In this document: positions 8,023 through 14,842 of the stretch, piece after piece
Position numbering within the stretch: the stretch's first letter is position 1
How the letters are laid out: every line of letters starts with the position of its first letter
Virus record (IMG/VR): IMGVR_UViG_3300017929_000004
Span: 1 to 64,000 of that record
DNA: 64,000 nt
From: a virus
Direction: 5' to 3' (one strand)
Translations under genes and position numbers: made by a program
Notes under the pieces: model-generated
Seen by the model: only the letters and a program-made list of their open reading frames with translations
What the model was told of the DNA's origin: nothing
Databases searched by the model: none

Positions 8023-8304
8023 TCAGGATCCTTTCTTCGCGTCGAAGGTCTTCAGGTCGTCGATGATGGCCCACTTCTCGCGGCGCTGGCCCTGATCGGT
8101 CAGCTTGAGGCGGGCAATACGCAGAGCGATTTCCTCGAGTGCCGTGTCCTTCCAAGGCGCAGACATAGAGGTGATTGCTGACAGTTCAGTTCGCGTCGGA
8201 GCGTCAAAAATTTCCCGGATTTGTTCCACCATCGAAGCGGCACACGGGAATACCACTTCGACGAAGGTCGGCGGTCCAGGGTTAAACTGCTTTTGTTCTG
8301 GCAT
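8023..8304 (-). CDS. Hypothetical protein, 93 aa
   Basis: ATG at 8304 follows GGAGGAACCC on the minus strand, so the shorter form is preferred over the longer open frame. The product starts MPEQKQFNPGPPTFVEVV and is a mixed alpha/beta protein without recognised motifs. It overlaps the upstream gene by 23 nt and lies 1 nt before the zinc-finger gene, so the three are probably co-translated. Confidence 0.65.
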   Translation of the reverse strand: MPEQKQFNPGPPTFVEVVFPCAASMVEQIREIFDAPTRTELSAITSMSAPWKDTALEEIALRIARLKLTDQGQRREKWAIIDDLKTFDAKKGS

Positions 8305-8563
8305 GGGTTCCTCCTGGCTCAGCATAGAGCCTCTCGATTTCGGTGATTTCCTTGCAGGCGATGCAGCAATACCCGCCAGCGGGGTCGTCGGAAGACATCC
8401 GCGCGTAGACTCCTCGGCAGCCGGGGCACTTCGCCCAGCCTTCCCATATTTGAGGCTCGGCATGCTTCGCCGCTTTGCAGAGAGACCAAATAACAAGGAT
8501 GACCACTGTGGCACCCGTGCTGCCCATTCCTGCGAAGAAACTGAGTAGGTCGAAGTGCGTCAT
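8282..8563 (-). CDS. Membrane-anchored zinc-ribbon protein, 93 aa
   Basis: ATG 8563 is preceded by GGAGGCGAAGAGACC. An N-terminal hydrophobic helix (residues about 8-30, ending VILVIWSLCKAA) precedes a zinc ribbon with CPGC and CIAC. The topology suggests a cytoplasmic zinc domain tethered to the inner membrane. No family is recognised. Confidence 0.65.
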   Translation of the reverse strand: MTHFDLLSFFAGMGSTGATVVILVIWSLCKAAKHAEPQIWEGWAKCPGCRGVYARMSSDDPAGGYCCIACKEITEIERLYAEPGGTHARTKAV

Positions 8564-8757
8564 GGTCTCTTCGCCTCCTTCTCGCAGTTTGTACCACAAT
8601 ACGTCAAGGGGAGCAAGGCTCCCGATCCGCGCGAATCGTAGTGTCGACCGCAACCTGCGCAAATCGACGTTGCGGGGGCTCTACGGTGAAGGTAGGCCTC
8701 GACGGCTCGCAGAATGACGGCGATCCCCAGAACAGACAAAGCGATTTTGATGATCAT
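8560..8757 (-). CDS. Small membrane-anchored zinc-finger protein, 65 aa
   Basis: ATG 8757 is preceded by GAGGAGGCAC. One N-terminal hydrophobic helix (begins MIIKIALSVLGIAVIL) is followed by CAGC and a later CGTNC, a likely zinc site. The design matches the downstream gene (helix plus zinc ribbon), so the two may be diverged relatives. Its stop overlaps that gene's start. Confidence 0.6.
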   Translation of the reverse strand: MIIKIALSVLGIAVILRAVEAYLHRRAPATSICAGCGRHYDSRGSGALLPLTYCGTNCEKEAKRP

Positions 8758-8841
8758 GTGCCTCCTCGTCGCGCTAATCGCGCTGCCCTACCCCTAACAG
8801 ACCAGAGGCAGGGCGCCGGGGTTAGCGGCGTGGCATAGGCA

Positions 8842-9246
8842 TCACCTCCTGTTCCTGTTGCCCTCCTCTTCGATCCAAGCCTTAGCCTCGCTGATCGTGT
8901 TGAACCATCGCCTGCGGGGCGTCGCACAGTAGCAGACGGCGTGGACCTTTGGTCCCTCAGCGGAATAGTCCGGCCCGTGGCTGTAGGTGAGATAATTCCC
9001 CACACTTGAGCGCTCGCGCCAAGCTCCGAGGTTCTCGTCAAATATCGGCGTGTTGGTGTCGTTGTACTCTCCAGAAATCCACTTGCTGGCATTGTACTCC
9101 TCGCACAGTCTGAAGAGCCAGCCGCGATCACTGGAAGCCCATTCGTCGCTACCTTCTGGTGCAGCGGCTCGGAATTCCGCCCAAACGGTTTGACGCAAGT
9201 CTCCTTGAATCGGTCCTAACTCGATTTCGCGTTGCTCTGTGAACAT
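8842..9246 (-). CDS. Hypothetical protein, 134 aa
   Basis: ATG 9246 has GAGGAGG at good distance upstream; a TTG two codons earlier is less likely. The product starts MFTEQREIELGPIQGDL, contains two tryptophan/acidic patches and ends in a charged helix (ISEAKAWIEEEGNRNRR). No family is recognised. It lies 12 nt downstream of the large methyltransferase fusion gene and is probably co-transcribed. Confidence 0.65.
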   Translation of the reverse strand: MFTEQREIELGPIQGDLRQTVWAEFRAAAPEGSDEWASSDRGWLFRLCEEYNASKWISGEYNDTNTPIFDENLGAWRERSSVGNYLTYSHGPDYSAEGPKVHAVCYCATPRRRWFNTISEAKAWIEEEGNRNRR

Positions 9247-9258
9247 AATCAAACCTCC

Positions 9259-11508
9259 TCAGAATAGGCGAGTTTGGCCGCTCGCCTCGGTGTCGTGGAA
9301 TAGCGGCGCGCGGCGCTCGAGTTCGCCAGCCTTTGACGTGATGTCCTTCGGCGGTCGGTTGAACTGTTCGGTAAGGTTCTGGCCGGCGCGTTGCGCCGCG
9401 ACCTTCTTCTGCTCCTCGATGTGCGGCGCCATGCTTGGAAGGGGCTGGGCGCGTTGGCCTATCGGCCGATTGTCGACGTCTGGAGTAGCCAAGAAGATTC
9501 CCTTCCCAAAGTCGGGAGGCGCGGCGGTGGGCTGCGGGTCGGGCTCGTCGTCCTCGGGGTCGGCGTCCATCACCAGGAGCACGGTATTAACTCCCGTACC
9601 AGACTCTTTGAACGTGTCGGGCGGTAGGACTTCCCATTCTCCGCCCGCCTCGTCGACGAGGGGTTTTAGCTGCTCGTTCTGGCGCGGACCATTGGCGCAG
9701 ATGGCCACGAGGCGCCCGCCTGGGCGAAGCATGGTCAGGGCGTGCTTGATATGTTTTATGTCCTCGCCGTTGGCAAAGGGCGGATTCATCAAAATGAAGT
9801 CAAAACCCGTCTGGTCGACGCACTCGAGAAAATCAGAGCAACGAACCTTCACGGCTGGCCACCTTCGGCGCAACTCCTCGGCTAGGGTTGGGTTAATTTC
9901 TATGGCGTGGATCTCGCCCGCGTAGGTAAAAATCTCATTGATAATTGCGCCCGTGCCAGCGCTGGGCTCGAGGATTCTAAGGGAAGACTCAGCGAAAGGC
10001 ATTCCAGCAAGTTCCACCATGCGGCGGGCGAGGGCGGGCGGGGTCGGGAATAACTGAGGCGCGCTTACCACCTTAACCCCTGCTTTCAGGGTCTCGCGCA
10101 TGGCGTCAAAGGCTTCGGCCTGCGGCTCTACGGTCGGTTCTTTCCATTCGCGCTCGACGGGCTCCCTGGTGGGTGCCTGTATCTTTGGCGCGGGCTCTGC
10201 GGGCGTCGCCTTCGGTGCTGGCGGGTCGACGCGCTTCGCGTCCTCGATGTAAACCAAAACGCTGTTATAGCCTCCAACAAACATCCCGGACCTTACGCGG
10301 TGCTCGCCGTACTTGTCGCTTGCGGGTACAATCCGACTGCCTTTCATGTCGTGATACTTCTTATCCCACGTCGCGCGACTGACGTGGTGAAAGCCTTCGC
10401 CGGGGTAATTGCACATTGGCGGAAGTTTGACAGCGGCCTTGACGGCCTGCGCTTGCTGCTCCGTCGGTGGCTGATAGTCTCGAATCTCCTCGATGCTGAC
10501 GACTTTGCAATACCGCGCGTTCGTCGATACGCTGACGATTTTCCCGTCCTTCCGGTTGATGCGTAGGATCGTAACCCACTCGCCGCGGTCGCGCATGACG
10601 CGCCCGCCTAGCTGGATGTCGACCCGATCTGCGGCGAGCCCGCCGGCCTCCGCCAACATGGCGCGTTCGTACTCTAGGCGGTTTCCGATATGCTGTAACC
10701 AGCGGTCGCACCATGCAATAGTGCCACGGTAGGAGGGCAAGGCAAGGTCGCGTGCCTGCTCCGGCGTTATGATCCCATCGTGTAGTGCGCTCCATAGGCT
10801 CATTTCGCCTTCGTATTGGGACGCGGGCACCTCGCGCGGGTACTCGGCCAGCGTAAAGCATTTTGACAAGTGATTGTAATTGGCTATGAGTTCGGCGCGC
10901 TCTTGGGTGAGTCCCTCGGCGCTCCATTGCTTGATGCCCGTTTCGCATTTGGCTTTGTCGCGTTCGCGGCTGCGCTGGTCGGCATCGAGTCCCTTGATTC
11001 TGCGGGCGCGCACGTCGGCGCGCTCCTTGTACTTCGCGTGTCGGATGGCGCCGGCGGCGCGCTCCTTCCAGTAGCAAGATTGCTCCCACATCTTAATGGA
11101 TCGCCGCATCCCGTTCTCGATGCGTTCGGCGTCCTTGCGGGCGTGCTTCTCGCTGTGATGGCCAACTAAAATCGGCTGGCCCAGCGGAATATTATCCGCA
11201 ATGGCAGAAACGGCCTTCCGGGCCTGATCGGCGTCTTTGGCGCGGTGCTGGCTGTAATCGCTGAACCGGTCGGCGCGCTCCTCGGCGCGGTCGACGAGCG
11301 TCGTGTCCTCGTCGCCAATCTCTCCGGCTAACTCTATCAAGAGGTCCTCGCGGCTTGGGGTCCACATCGGGGCGACGAAAAAGCCTTGTTTCGGTGCCCA
11401 TATGAAGCCCGCAGCCTTGACGCGGGCGTAAGTCTCCGAGTCGAGCCGAGAGACGGAATACAAACGGAGTTTGTTATCCTCGGGTGAATAAGTCGCGGTG
11501 TAGATCAT
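9259..11508 (-). CDS. DUF3560-like protein fused to N6-adenine-type methyltransferase
   Basis: 749 residues. Residues about 1-130 resemble DUF3560, a domain found in plasmid and phage proteins (YSPEDNKLRLYS, then VKAAGFIWAPKQGFFVAPMW). A long helical, Arg-rich middle follows. The C-terminal part carries AdoMet-methyltransferase motifs: PSAGTGAI (motif I) and ILMNPPF (NPPF, motif IV), typical of amino-methyltransferases of DNA adenine. The far C-terminus is Pro-rich and probably disordered. GAGGAGCGC precedes ATG 11508, with a palindromic site 25 nt further upstream. A role in DNA modification is likely; DUF3560 function is unknown. Confidence 0.8.
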   Translation of the reverse strand: MIYTATYSPEDNKLRLYSVSRLDSETYARVKAAGFIWAPKQGFFVAPMWTPSREDLLIELAGEIGDEDTTLVDRAEERADRFSDYSQHRAKDADQARKAVSAIADNIPLGQPILVGHHSEKHARKDAERIENGMRRSIKMWEQSCYWKERAAGAIRHAKYKERADVRARRIKGLDADQRSRERDKAKCETGIKQWSAEGLTQERAELIANYNHLSKCFTLAEYPREVPASQYEGEMSLWSALHDGIITPEQARDLALPSYRGTIAWCDRWLQHIGNRLEYERAMLAEAGGLAADRVDIQLGGRVMRDRGEWVTILRINRKDGKIVSVSTNARYCKVVSIEEIRDYQPPTEQQAQAVKAAVKLPPMCNYPGEGFHHVSRATWDKKYHDMKGSRIVPASDKYGEHRVRSGMFVGGYNSVLVYIEDAKRVDPPAPKATPAEPAPKIQAPTREPVEREWKEPTVEPQAEAFDAMRETLKAGVKVVSAPQLFPTPPALARRMVELAGMPFAESSLRILEPSAGTGAIINEIFTYAGEIHAIEINPTLAEELRRRWPAVKVRCSDFLECVDQTGFDFILMNPPFANGEDIKHIKHALTMLRPGGRLVAICANGPRQNEQLKPLVDEAGGEWEVLPPDTFKESGTGVNTVLLVMDADPEDDEPDPQPTAAPPDFGKGIFLATPDVDNRPIGQRAQPLPSMAPHIEEQKKVAAQRAGQNLTEQFNRPPKDITSKAGELERRAPLFHDTEASGQTRLF

Positions 11509-11533
11509 TGATTGCGCTCCTCATCGCTGCTCG

Positions 11534-11547
11534 GTGCAGTCCTGCAC
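11534..11547. repeat. 14-bp palindrome upstream of the DUF3560-like/MTase gene
   Basis: GTGCAG-TC-CTGCAC. On the minus strand it lies 25 nt before ATG 11508, with the ribosome site in between, in the 45-nt gap between two leftward genes. Confidence 0.85.
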
Positions 11548-11553
11548 TAACTC

Positions 11554-11856
11554 TTATGCGTAAAGGTCAATTTGCTTCGCCGACCCTTGGGCCTCGCCGC
11601 TTGCTCGCTTGTAAGCCTCTACCATTTCATGGCCGACGGCTGCGGCGCGCTTCGGAAATCGCCGCTCGTCGCTGCGACTCCAGCACGAAACCTTACGCCA
11701 TACGCCATCAAAGACTTCGATCAAGATCCGGTAGCATGGTTCGCCGTTGCCAGGGAATAGAAATACCTGCACGCGGAACTGGCCAACGCGCCGCTCTTCG
11801 ATAATCGCGGCTGGCTGTACGGCCATCGTTCGGTAGCCTCTAACGTATTCAAACAT
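11554..11856 (-). CDS. Hypothetical protein, 100 aa
   Basis: The product begins MFEYVRGYRTMAVQPAAI and looks mixed alpha/beta, with a central beta-rich segment (FRVQVFLFPGNGEPCYRILIEV) and a helical C-terminus. No family is recognised. It lies between the zinc-ribbon gene and the methyltransferase fusion in one leftward unit. Confidence 0.65.
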   Translation of the reverse strand: MFEYVRGYRTMAVQPAAIIEERRVGQFRVQVFLFPGNGEPCYRILIEVFDGVWRKVSCWSRSDERRFPKRAAAVGHEMVEAYKRASGEAQGSAKQIDLYA

Positions 11857-11862
11857 AGTCGC

Positions 11863-12114
11863 TTACCTCTGAGGCTCAAGCCTCGTCGCCGCTTGCCCTT
11901 CGTCGCTTCTAGCGCTGAACAATGACAAGGACTGAAACATATGCTCATTCTTCCAACGTTTAGCCCATACGTTCAACGCTTGGCCGGGCAGGTTCCGATA
12001 ACAAAACCCGCAGAGACCAAAATGATAATCAGGCCCCAATTCCCCAATCCCACACCGCGCGCACTTCCCCATTCCTTCATTGCTCGCGCTCTTCGGTGTC
12101 TTAATCTTCGCCAT
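11863..12114 (-). CDS. Zinc-ribbon hypothetical protein, first gene of leftward unit
   Basis: 83 residues with CARC and CGFC forming a likely zinc ribbon near residues 18-38. AAAGGA lies immediately before ATG 12114 and forms one arm of a perfect hairpin (12118-12134), which could control translation. About 100 nt separate the predicted transcription start from the ATG. Confidence 0.65.
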   Translation of the reverse strand: MAKIKTPKSASNEGMGKCARCGIGELGPDYHFGLCGFCYRNLPGQALNVWAKRWKNEHMFQSLSLFSARSDEGQAATRLEPQR

Positions 12115-12117
12115 ATG

Positions 12118-12134
12118 TCCTTTATTCTAAAGGA
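12118..12134 (-). promoter_or_regulatory. Hairpin that hides the ribosome site of the first leftward gene
   Basis: Arms TCCTTTA and TAAAGGA are perfectly complementary, with a 3-nt loop. The 3' arm in the leftward mRNA is the AAAGGA ribosome site 3 nt before ATG 12114, so folding would block initiation. Confidence 0.5.
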
Positions 12135-12220
12135 GAATCGACGGGCTTAGATGTCTCCGCCATGTCCGCTCTGCATATTTGAGATTCGGGATTGCTCCAG
12201 CAAGCCGGTTCATGGGTTCC

Positions 12221-12248
12221 AGTATAAGCGGCTTATGGCATTTGTCAA
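12221..12248 (-). promoter_or_regulatory. Leftward sigma70-like promoter
   Basis: On the minus strand a perfect -35 TTGACA (12248-12243) and -10 TATACT (12226-12221) are separated by 16 nt. The predicted start is near 12214. It would read the unit from 12114 leftward. A second TTTGTCAA on the plus strand (12315-12322) repeats the -35 context without a good -10. Confidence 0.7.
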
Positions 12249-12452
12249 GGGAAATCCTTAGGTGGTGGTAAGGTGTTGTTTCTCAGACGCTTGCGGTGTA
12301 AGTCTGTTAGCGTGTTTGTCAAACCCTCTTTAACATCAGTTTTGGTGTATTTGAGGCTTTGCGGGGGGCTTTTGAGCCTTGCGAGTGATCGCGGCTTGGT
12401 TTCCTAGTGGAATCCGCTTGACGGGGCTGCGTCATTGTGACACCATTATGAC
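12249..12452. promoter_or_regulatory. Divergent control region between leftward unit and Arc-type gene
   Basis: A non-coding stretch of about 200 nt between the leftward promoter and the rightward Arc-like gene. It holds a second TTTGTCAA (12315-12322) and, near its right end, TTGACG (12418-12423) with a poor CATTAT (12444-12449) 20 nt away. Around the start codon TGACAC, TGACAT and TGACAC recur with short spacing, which may be operator half-sites. The layout resembles a genetic switch, but binding is inference. Confidence 0.4.
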
Positions 12453-12758
12453 ATGAGAATGACACTGAGAATACCAGAAGAGATTTACAATGGCTTGGTT
12501 GAGCGGGCGAAGGTAGACCGGCGGTCGGTCAACGCTCAGGTGGTCCACGTCGTGGCGCTCTACCTAAAAGCTAAGGGAGAACCGACGGAGAAGCCCTCGC
12601 TGATGGCACCGCAGCGCGCGGAACCGGCGCCAGCGGCGAATCCAGTCGGCGGGTCCTGGCTGCAGGATCTCGGTCGACTGCGCCAGTTCCGGGAAATGCG
12701 GAATCGGGACCCTAACTCCGAAGCGGAATGGGAAACCTTCAAGCGCAAGGGATATTGA
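12453..12758 (+). CDS. Arc-type ribbon-helix-helix DNA-binding protein
   Basis: 101 residues. The N-terminal 45 residues match the Arc/MetJ ribbon-helix-helix pattern: a short beta strand MTLRIPEE, helix A (IYNGLVERAKVDR), then helix B after RSVNAQVV. The C-terminal half is Pro/Ala-rich and then charged. It is the only rightward gene in a leftward block and faces the leftward promoter, as expected of a repressor controlling that promoter. No ribosome site precedes ATG 12453; ATG 12459 is an alternative, and leaderless translation is possible. Confidence 0.8.
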   Translation: MRMTLRIPEEIYNGLVERAKVDRRSVNAQVVHVVALYLKAKGEPTEKPSLMAPQRAEPAPAANPVGGSWLQDLGRLRQFREMRNRDPNSEAEWETFKRKGY

Positions 12759-12767
12759 AGGTGGGGC

Positions 12768-12791
12768 GGGCGCCGATGGTTCACGGCGCCC
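12768..12791. terminator. GC-rich hairpin between converging genes
   Basis: Arms GGGCGCCG (12768-12775) and CGGCGCCC (12784-12791) form a perfect 8-bp stem with an 8-nt loop, 10 nt after the Arc-type stop and 13 nt before the end of the leftward zinc-ribbon gene. There is no T-run, so it may be a bidirectional pause or factor-dependent end. Confidence 0.45.
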
Positions 12792-12803
12792 GGAGTCGGT
12801 GGG

Positions 12804-13013
12804 CTAAAGGCGGGGGATGGAATTGAAGTTGGCCTGAGCGAGCTTCGCTCGGCGGTCGTGCAGTAATTCGCGATCGCGCCAGCCATCATAGCGGCTGACC
12901 GTCTCGGGCTCGATTTGGTCGAGGCAGGTGGCGCAGACGAGCTCGGCGCGCCGGGTCCAGTAGAGACCAGAGCAAGGGTTATTGCAGCGGGGGCAGGTAA
13001 CGGGGTCAGCCAC
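12804..13013 (-). CDS. Zinc-ribbon protein, 69 aa (GTG start)
   Basis: The product begins MADPVTCPRCNNPC and has a second CATC pair about 25 residues later, forming a zinc ribbon, then an Arg-rich helix (DGWRDRELLHDRRAKLAQ). The GTG start at 13013 overlaps the last codons of the XRE gene. The palindromic site lies 20 nt upstream, inside that gene. Confidence 0.65.
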   Translation of the reverse strand: MADPVTCPRCNNPCSGLYWTRRAELVCATCLDQIEPETVSRYDGWRDRELLHDRRAKLAQANFNSIPRL

Positions 13014-13326
13014 GGCGCGCCCCCTTTCCCGTCGTGCAGTCCTGCACTACGGAATCCCCGAAGCGAAGGAAGGTGAAGCGGCAGGCGGGGCAGGATTTGA
13101 TGTGCTCCAAGGTTAGAGGCGTCTTGGTGAAGGCGAAGCTTGGGGACTTCGGGCAGGGTTTCATGTCTGCGGCCTCTTCGAGGAGGAGTATACGGCTGGC
13201 ATGGCGGCAATCAGGTCCATTGGCACCGGTCTCCCATCGGGACCAAGTTGTGACGGAGATACCGAGTAGGTTCGCCGCGGCCGCCTGGGTGAGCTTGAGT
13301 TTACCGCGAAGGGTTTTCAGGTCCAT
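13006..13326 (-). CDS. XRE-family helix-turn-helix regulator
   Basis: 106 residues. The first 50 form a Cro/CI-type HTH: LRGKLKLTQAAAANLLGIS then VTTWSRWETG. The C-terminal half carries CP and CPAC motifs, possibly a zinc site. AAAGGAGT lies 8 nt before ATG 13326. It is embedded in the leftward unit with overlapping starts and stops on both sides, so it is expressed with small membrane and zinc proteins. It may regulate early promoters or bind the dispersed palindrome; that is a guess. Confidence 0.8.
   Translation of the reverse strand: MDLKTLRGKLKLTQAAAANLLGISVTTWSRWETGANGPDCRHASRILLLEEAADMKPCPKSPSFAFTKTPLTLEHIKSCPACRFTFLRFGDSVVQDCTTGKGARRG
13034..13047. repeat. 14-bp palindrome upstream of the 12804-13013 gene
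   Basis: GTGCAG-TC-CTGCAC. It lies within the 3' end of the XRE gene, 20 nt before the GTG start of the next leftward gene. Confidence 0.85.
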
Positions 13327-13507
13327 CGGTTGTGACTCCTTTCGTCGGCCAGATGGCCAGCGCCGCGAAGGTCAGGCCAGCGGCTATAATAAGGTTAACC
13401 GTCGCGTCGCCGTGGAGGTGCCGCGCCGCGCAGTCGCCCGCGACGCCAGAAGCGACCAGCGCCGAGAGGAAATTAAGGCAAGAGACAATCTGTCGGGTTC
13501 GGTGCAT
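13301..13507 (-). CDS. Small two-helix membrane protein
   Basis: 68 residues with AAGGAG 4 nt before ATG 13507. Two hydrophobic segments (LNFLSALVASGVAG and NLIIAAGLTFAALAIW) suggest a hairpin in the inner membrane. It overlaps the XRE start by 26 nt. It lies beside a lipoprotein gene; the pair could be lysis-related, but holins are not identifiable by sequence alone. Confidence 0.6.
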   Translation of the reverse strand: MHRTRQIVSCLNFLSALVASGVAGDCAARHLHGDATVNLIIAAGLTFAALAIWPTKGVTTDGPENPSR

Positions 13508-13515
13508 GGGGCTCC

Positions 13516-13644
13516 TTATGGCTTCCCGTGGATCGGTGGCCGGCGGGCCGGGAAAGATTGGGTAGACGTCGGCTGCGGTGGCTGTGGGCAGGCGGTCAAC
13601 GCAAGAATGGAAAGCAAGAGAACTGCTAGGGTGATTCGCTTCAT
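13516..13644 (-). CDS. Short proline-rich lipoprotein
   Basis: 42 residues. Met-Lys-Arg is followed by a hydrophobic core and the lipobox LTAC near residue 18, then a Pro-rich tail (PQPPQPTSTQSFPARRPP). GGGAGG lies 9 nt upstream of ATG 13644. Size and Pro-richness resemble Rz1-type outer spanins, which work with an inner-membrane partner to fuse membranes at lysis. Such a role is inferred only. A longer upstream extension of the frame lacks support. Confidence 0.6.
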   Translation of the reverse strand: MKRITLAVLLLSILALTACPQPPQPTSTQSFPARRPPIHGKP

Positions 13645-13705
13645 AGCTGATAACCTCCCACGGGCGCCAAGCGGAGCCGGACGCCCGCGGCGGGCGATCA
13701 GCATT

Positions 13706-13936
13706 CTAGTGCCGGAGATGTATATAGCTGTCGCCGGCGTTGATTTCCCGGCAGTCTCCACCGCGGCCCGCGAATGCTAGTGCCACGAGCGCCCTAAAAC
13801 AGTTTTCCTCCTCAGTTTCGCAGCCGCGTGGCCCGTCATACGTCCACGTGGTACCGTCAGGCCCAGTTGCCAAGAATACTGCTGGATACGGCGGTCGTGA
13901 TAAGCGGATGAGCGTGTTGGTTATGTTGATTGTCAT
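13706..13936 (-). CDS. Hypothetical protein, 76 aa
   Basis: ATG 13936 has GAGGAGG just upstream and a palindromic site 31 nt upstream, so this start is preferred over a longer open frame. The product begins MTINITNTLIRLSRPPYPA, is beta-rich and ends with RGGDCREINAGDSYIHLRH. No family is recognised. Confidence 0.6.
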   Translation of the reverse strand: MTINITNTLIRLSRPPYPAVFLATGPDGTTWTYDGPRGCETEEENCFRALVALAFAGRGGDCREINAGDSYIHLRH

Positions 13937-13967
13937 AAATCCTCCTCGTCGCGCTTCCCTGCGCGCG

Positions 13968-13981
13968 GTGCAGTCCTGCAC
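13968..13981. repeat. 14-bp palindrome upstream of the 13706-13936 gene
   Basis: GTGCAG-TC-CTGCAC, abutting the stop of the preceding small leftward gene and 31 nt before ATG 13936. Confidence 0.85.
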
Positions 13982-14133
13982 TACGCCTCGGCGAGGACCA
14001 ACCTCGCCACCAGGAAGTACACGGCATGCTCCAGCACGTCGCTCCATTCGATGCGGTAGGTCAGCCGCTCGCGCGTGTACTCTCGCCGCTCGACATCCCA
14101 GAACATCCCCTCGACGGTTACGTAGCGGATCAT
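13981..14133 (-). CDS. Small hypothetical protein, 50 aa
   Basis: ATG 14133 is preceded by GAGGGGTAACGAAG. The product reads MIRYVTVEGMFWDVERREYT and continues with a helical, hydrophobic C-terminus (LEHAVYFLVARLVLAEA). It ends in TAG overlapping the palindrome. No family is recognised. Confidence 0.5.
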   Translation of the reverse strand: MIRYVTVEGMFWDVERREYTRERLTYRIEWSDVLEHAVYFLVARLVLAEA

Positions 14134-14196
14134 CTTCGTTACCCCTCTCGGCACAGCGCCGGGTCGGCGGTCTCGCCAGCATGCCAGCGACCGGTG

Positions 14197-14364
14197 CTAC
14201 TCATCATGCAGCCGTTCGATAGCCAGCGACAGGTCGTCAATCTGCACTACGGGGCGCCGGCGCGGCCATGCGATAGGCTCGCCTGTATGTAGCGACTCCT
14301 CGACGGCTGCGTTACATGCAGGGCAAAGCAGTTCATCGATGCAAGTGCAATCGTTAGTCATCAT
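14197..14364 (-). CDS. Small cysteine-containing protein, first gene of second leftward unit
   Basis: ATG 14364 (or 14361) follows GAGGAGGGAAGG. The 55-residue product has CTC and CPAC near its start (MMTNDCTCIDELLCPAC), a possible zinc site, then a Pro/Arg stretch and an acidic helix. It lies about 22 nt downstream of the predicted transcription start of the 14393-14420 promoter. Confidence 0.6.
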   Translation of the reverse strand: MMTNDCTCIDELLCPACNAAVEESLHTGEPIAWPRRRPVVQIDDLSLAIERLHDE

Positions 14365-14392
14365 CCTTCCCTCCTCGTCGTCTCCAGTCTCC

Positions 14393-14420
14393 ACTATACA
14401 CCTGCCAACGCACTTGTCAA
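14393..14420 (-). promoter_or_regulatory. Leftward sigma70-like promoter
   Basis: On the minus strand: perfect TTGACA (14420-14415), 16-nt spacer, TATAGT (14398-14393), predicted start near 14386. It has the same -35 and spacer length as the promoter at 12221-12248. It would drive genes from 14364 leftward. Confidence 0.75.
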
Positions 14421-14808
14421 TCTAATTCTGGGGGCTCGCCGCAGATAGTTGGCCCTCGACGTGCGAGGAGCCTGCAACTGGGTGGAGGTTCGGCGCCAGG
14501 TCCGCCGCTCGCATCCTTATCTTATGCGCGCCTCCTGGGCGGTCCCTTCGGGGCGGATGGCTCGCTGCGGGCGACCGGCGCCACCCCATCTGGAGGACCG
14601 CGACACCTTCCCCGTACTCCGCGACCGCGCCGCTCCCGCCGCGCGCGCCCAAGGCTCTCCCCCCGCCCGCCGCCGCGCGGTTTATTTTTTCACTGAGGAC
14701 AGCGCCCTATCTCTAAATCGGAATTGAATTTTTGAAAAAAGGGGGTGATTTTTTCAAGTCAAAGAAAAGGAAGGAAATAAAAAGCGGGCAAAAACCAGGA
14801 GAATTCCC
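14421..14808. other. Non-coding divergence zone with GC-rich then AT-rich halves
   Basis: About 390 nt between diverging blocks. The left part (14430-14690) is very GC-rich and can form several small hairpins, such as CCTCG/CGAGG near 14453. The right part is AT-rich and purine-biased on the plus strand. It contains a perfect 9-bp inverted repeat, TTGAAAAAA (14732-14740) and TTTTTTCAA (14749-14757), with loop GGGGGTGA. No convincing gene is seen on either strand. It could be a regulatory or replication-origin region; that is inference. Confidence 0.4.
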
Positions 14809-14836
14809 TTGACATCAAGAAAAATCAGAGTAATCT
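14809..14836 (+). promoter_or_regulatory. Rightward promoter abutting a start codon
   Basis: TTGACA (14809-14814), 16-nt spacer, weak -10 TAATCT (14831-14836). The ATG at 14843 lies where transcription would begin, so the mRNA may be leaderless; no ribosome site is present. Confidence 0.5.
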
Positions 14837-14842
14837 AGGTTT

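Noticed and set aside
13706-14182. 158-residue leftward protein spanning two small genes
   Set aside because: The inner ATG 13936 has its own ribosome site and palindromic element, and another frame upstream encodes a plausible small protein, so the long form is unlikely.
14449-14727. 92-codon rightward frame in the divergence zone
   Set aside because: Pro/Arg/Ala-rich sequence expected from GC-rich DNA; no ribosome site or homologous look.
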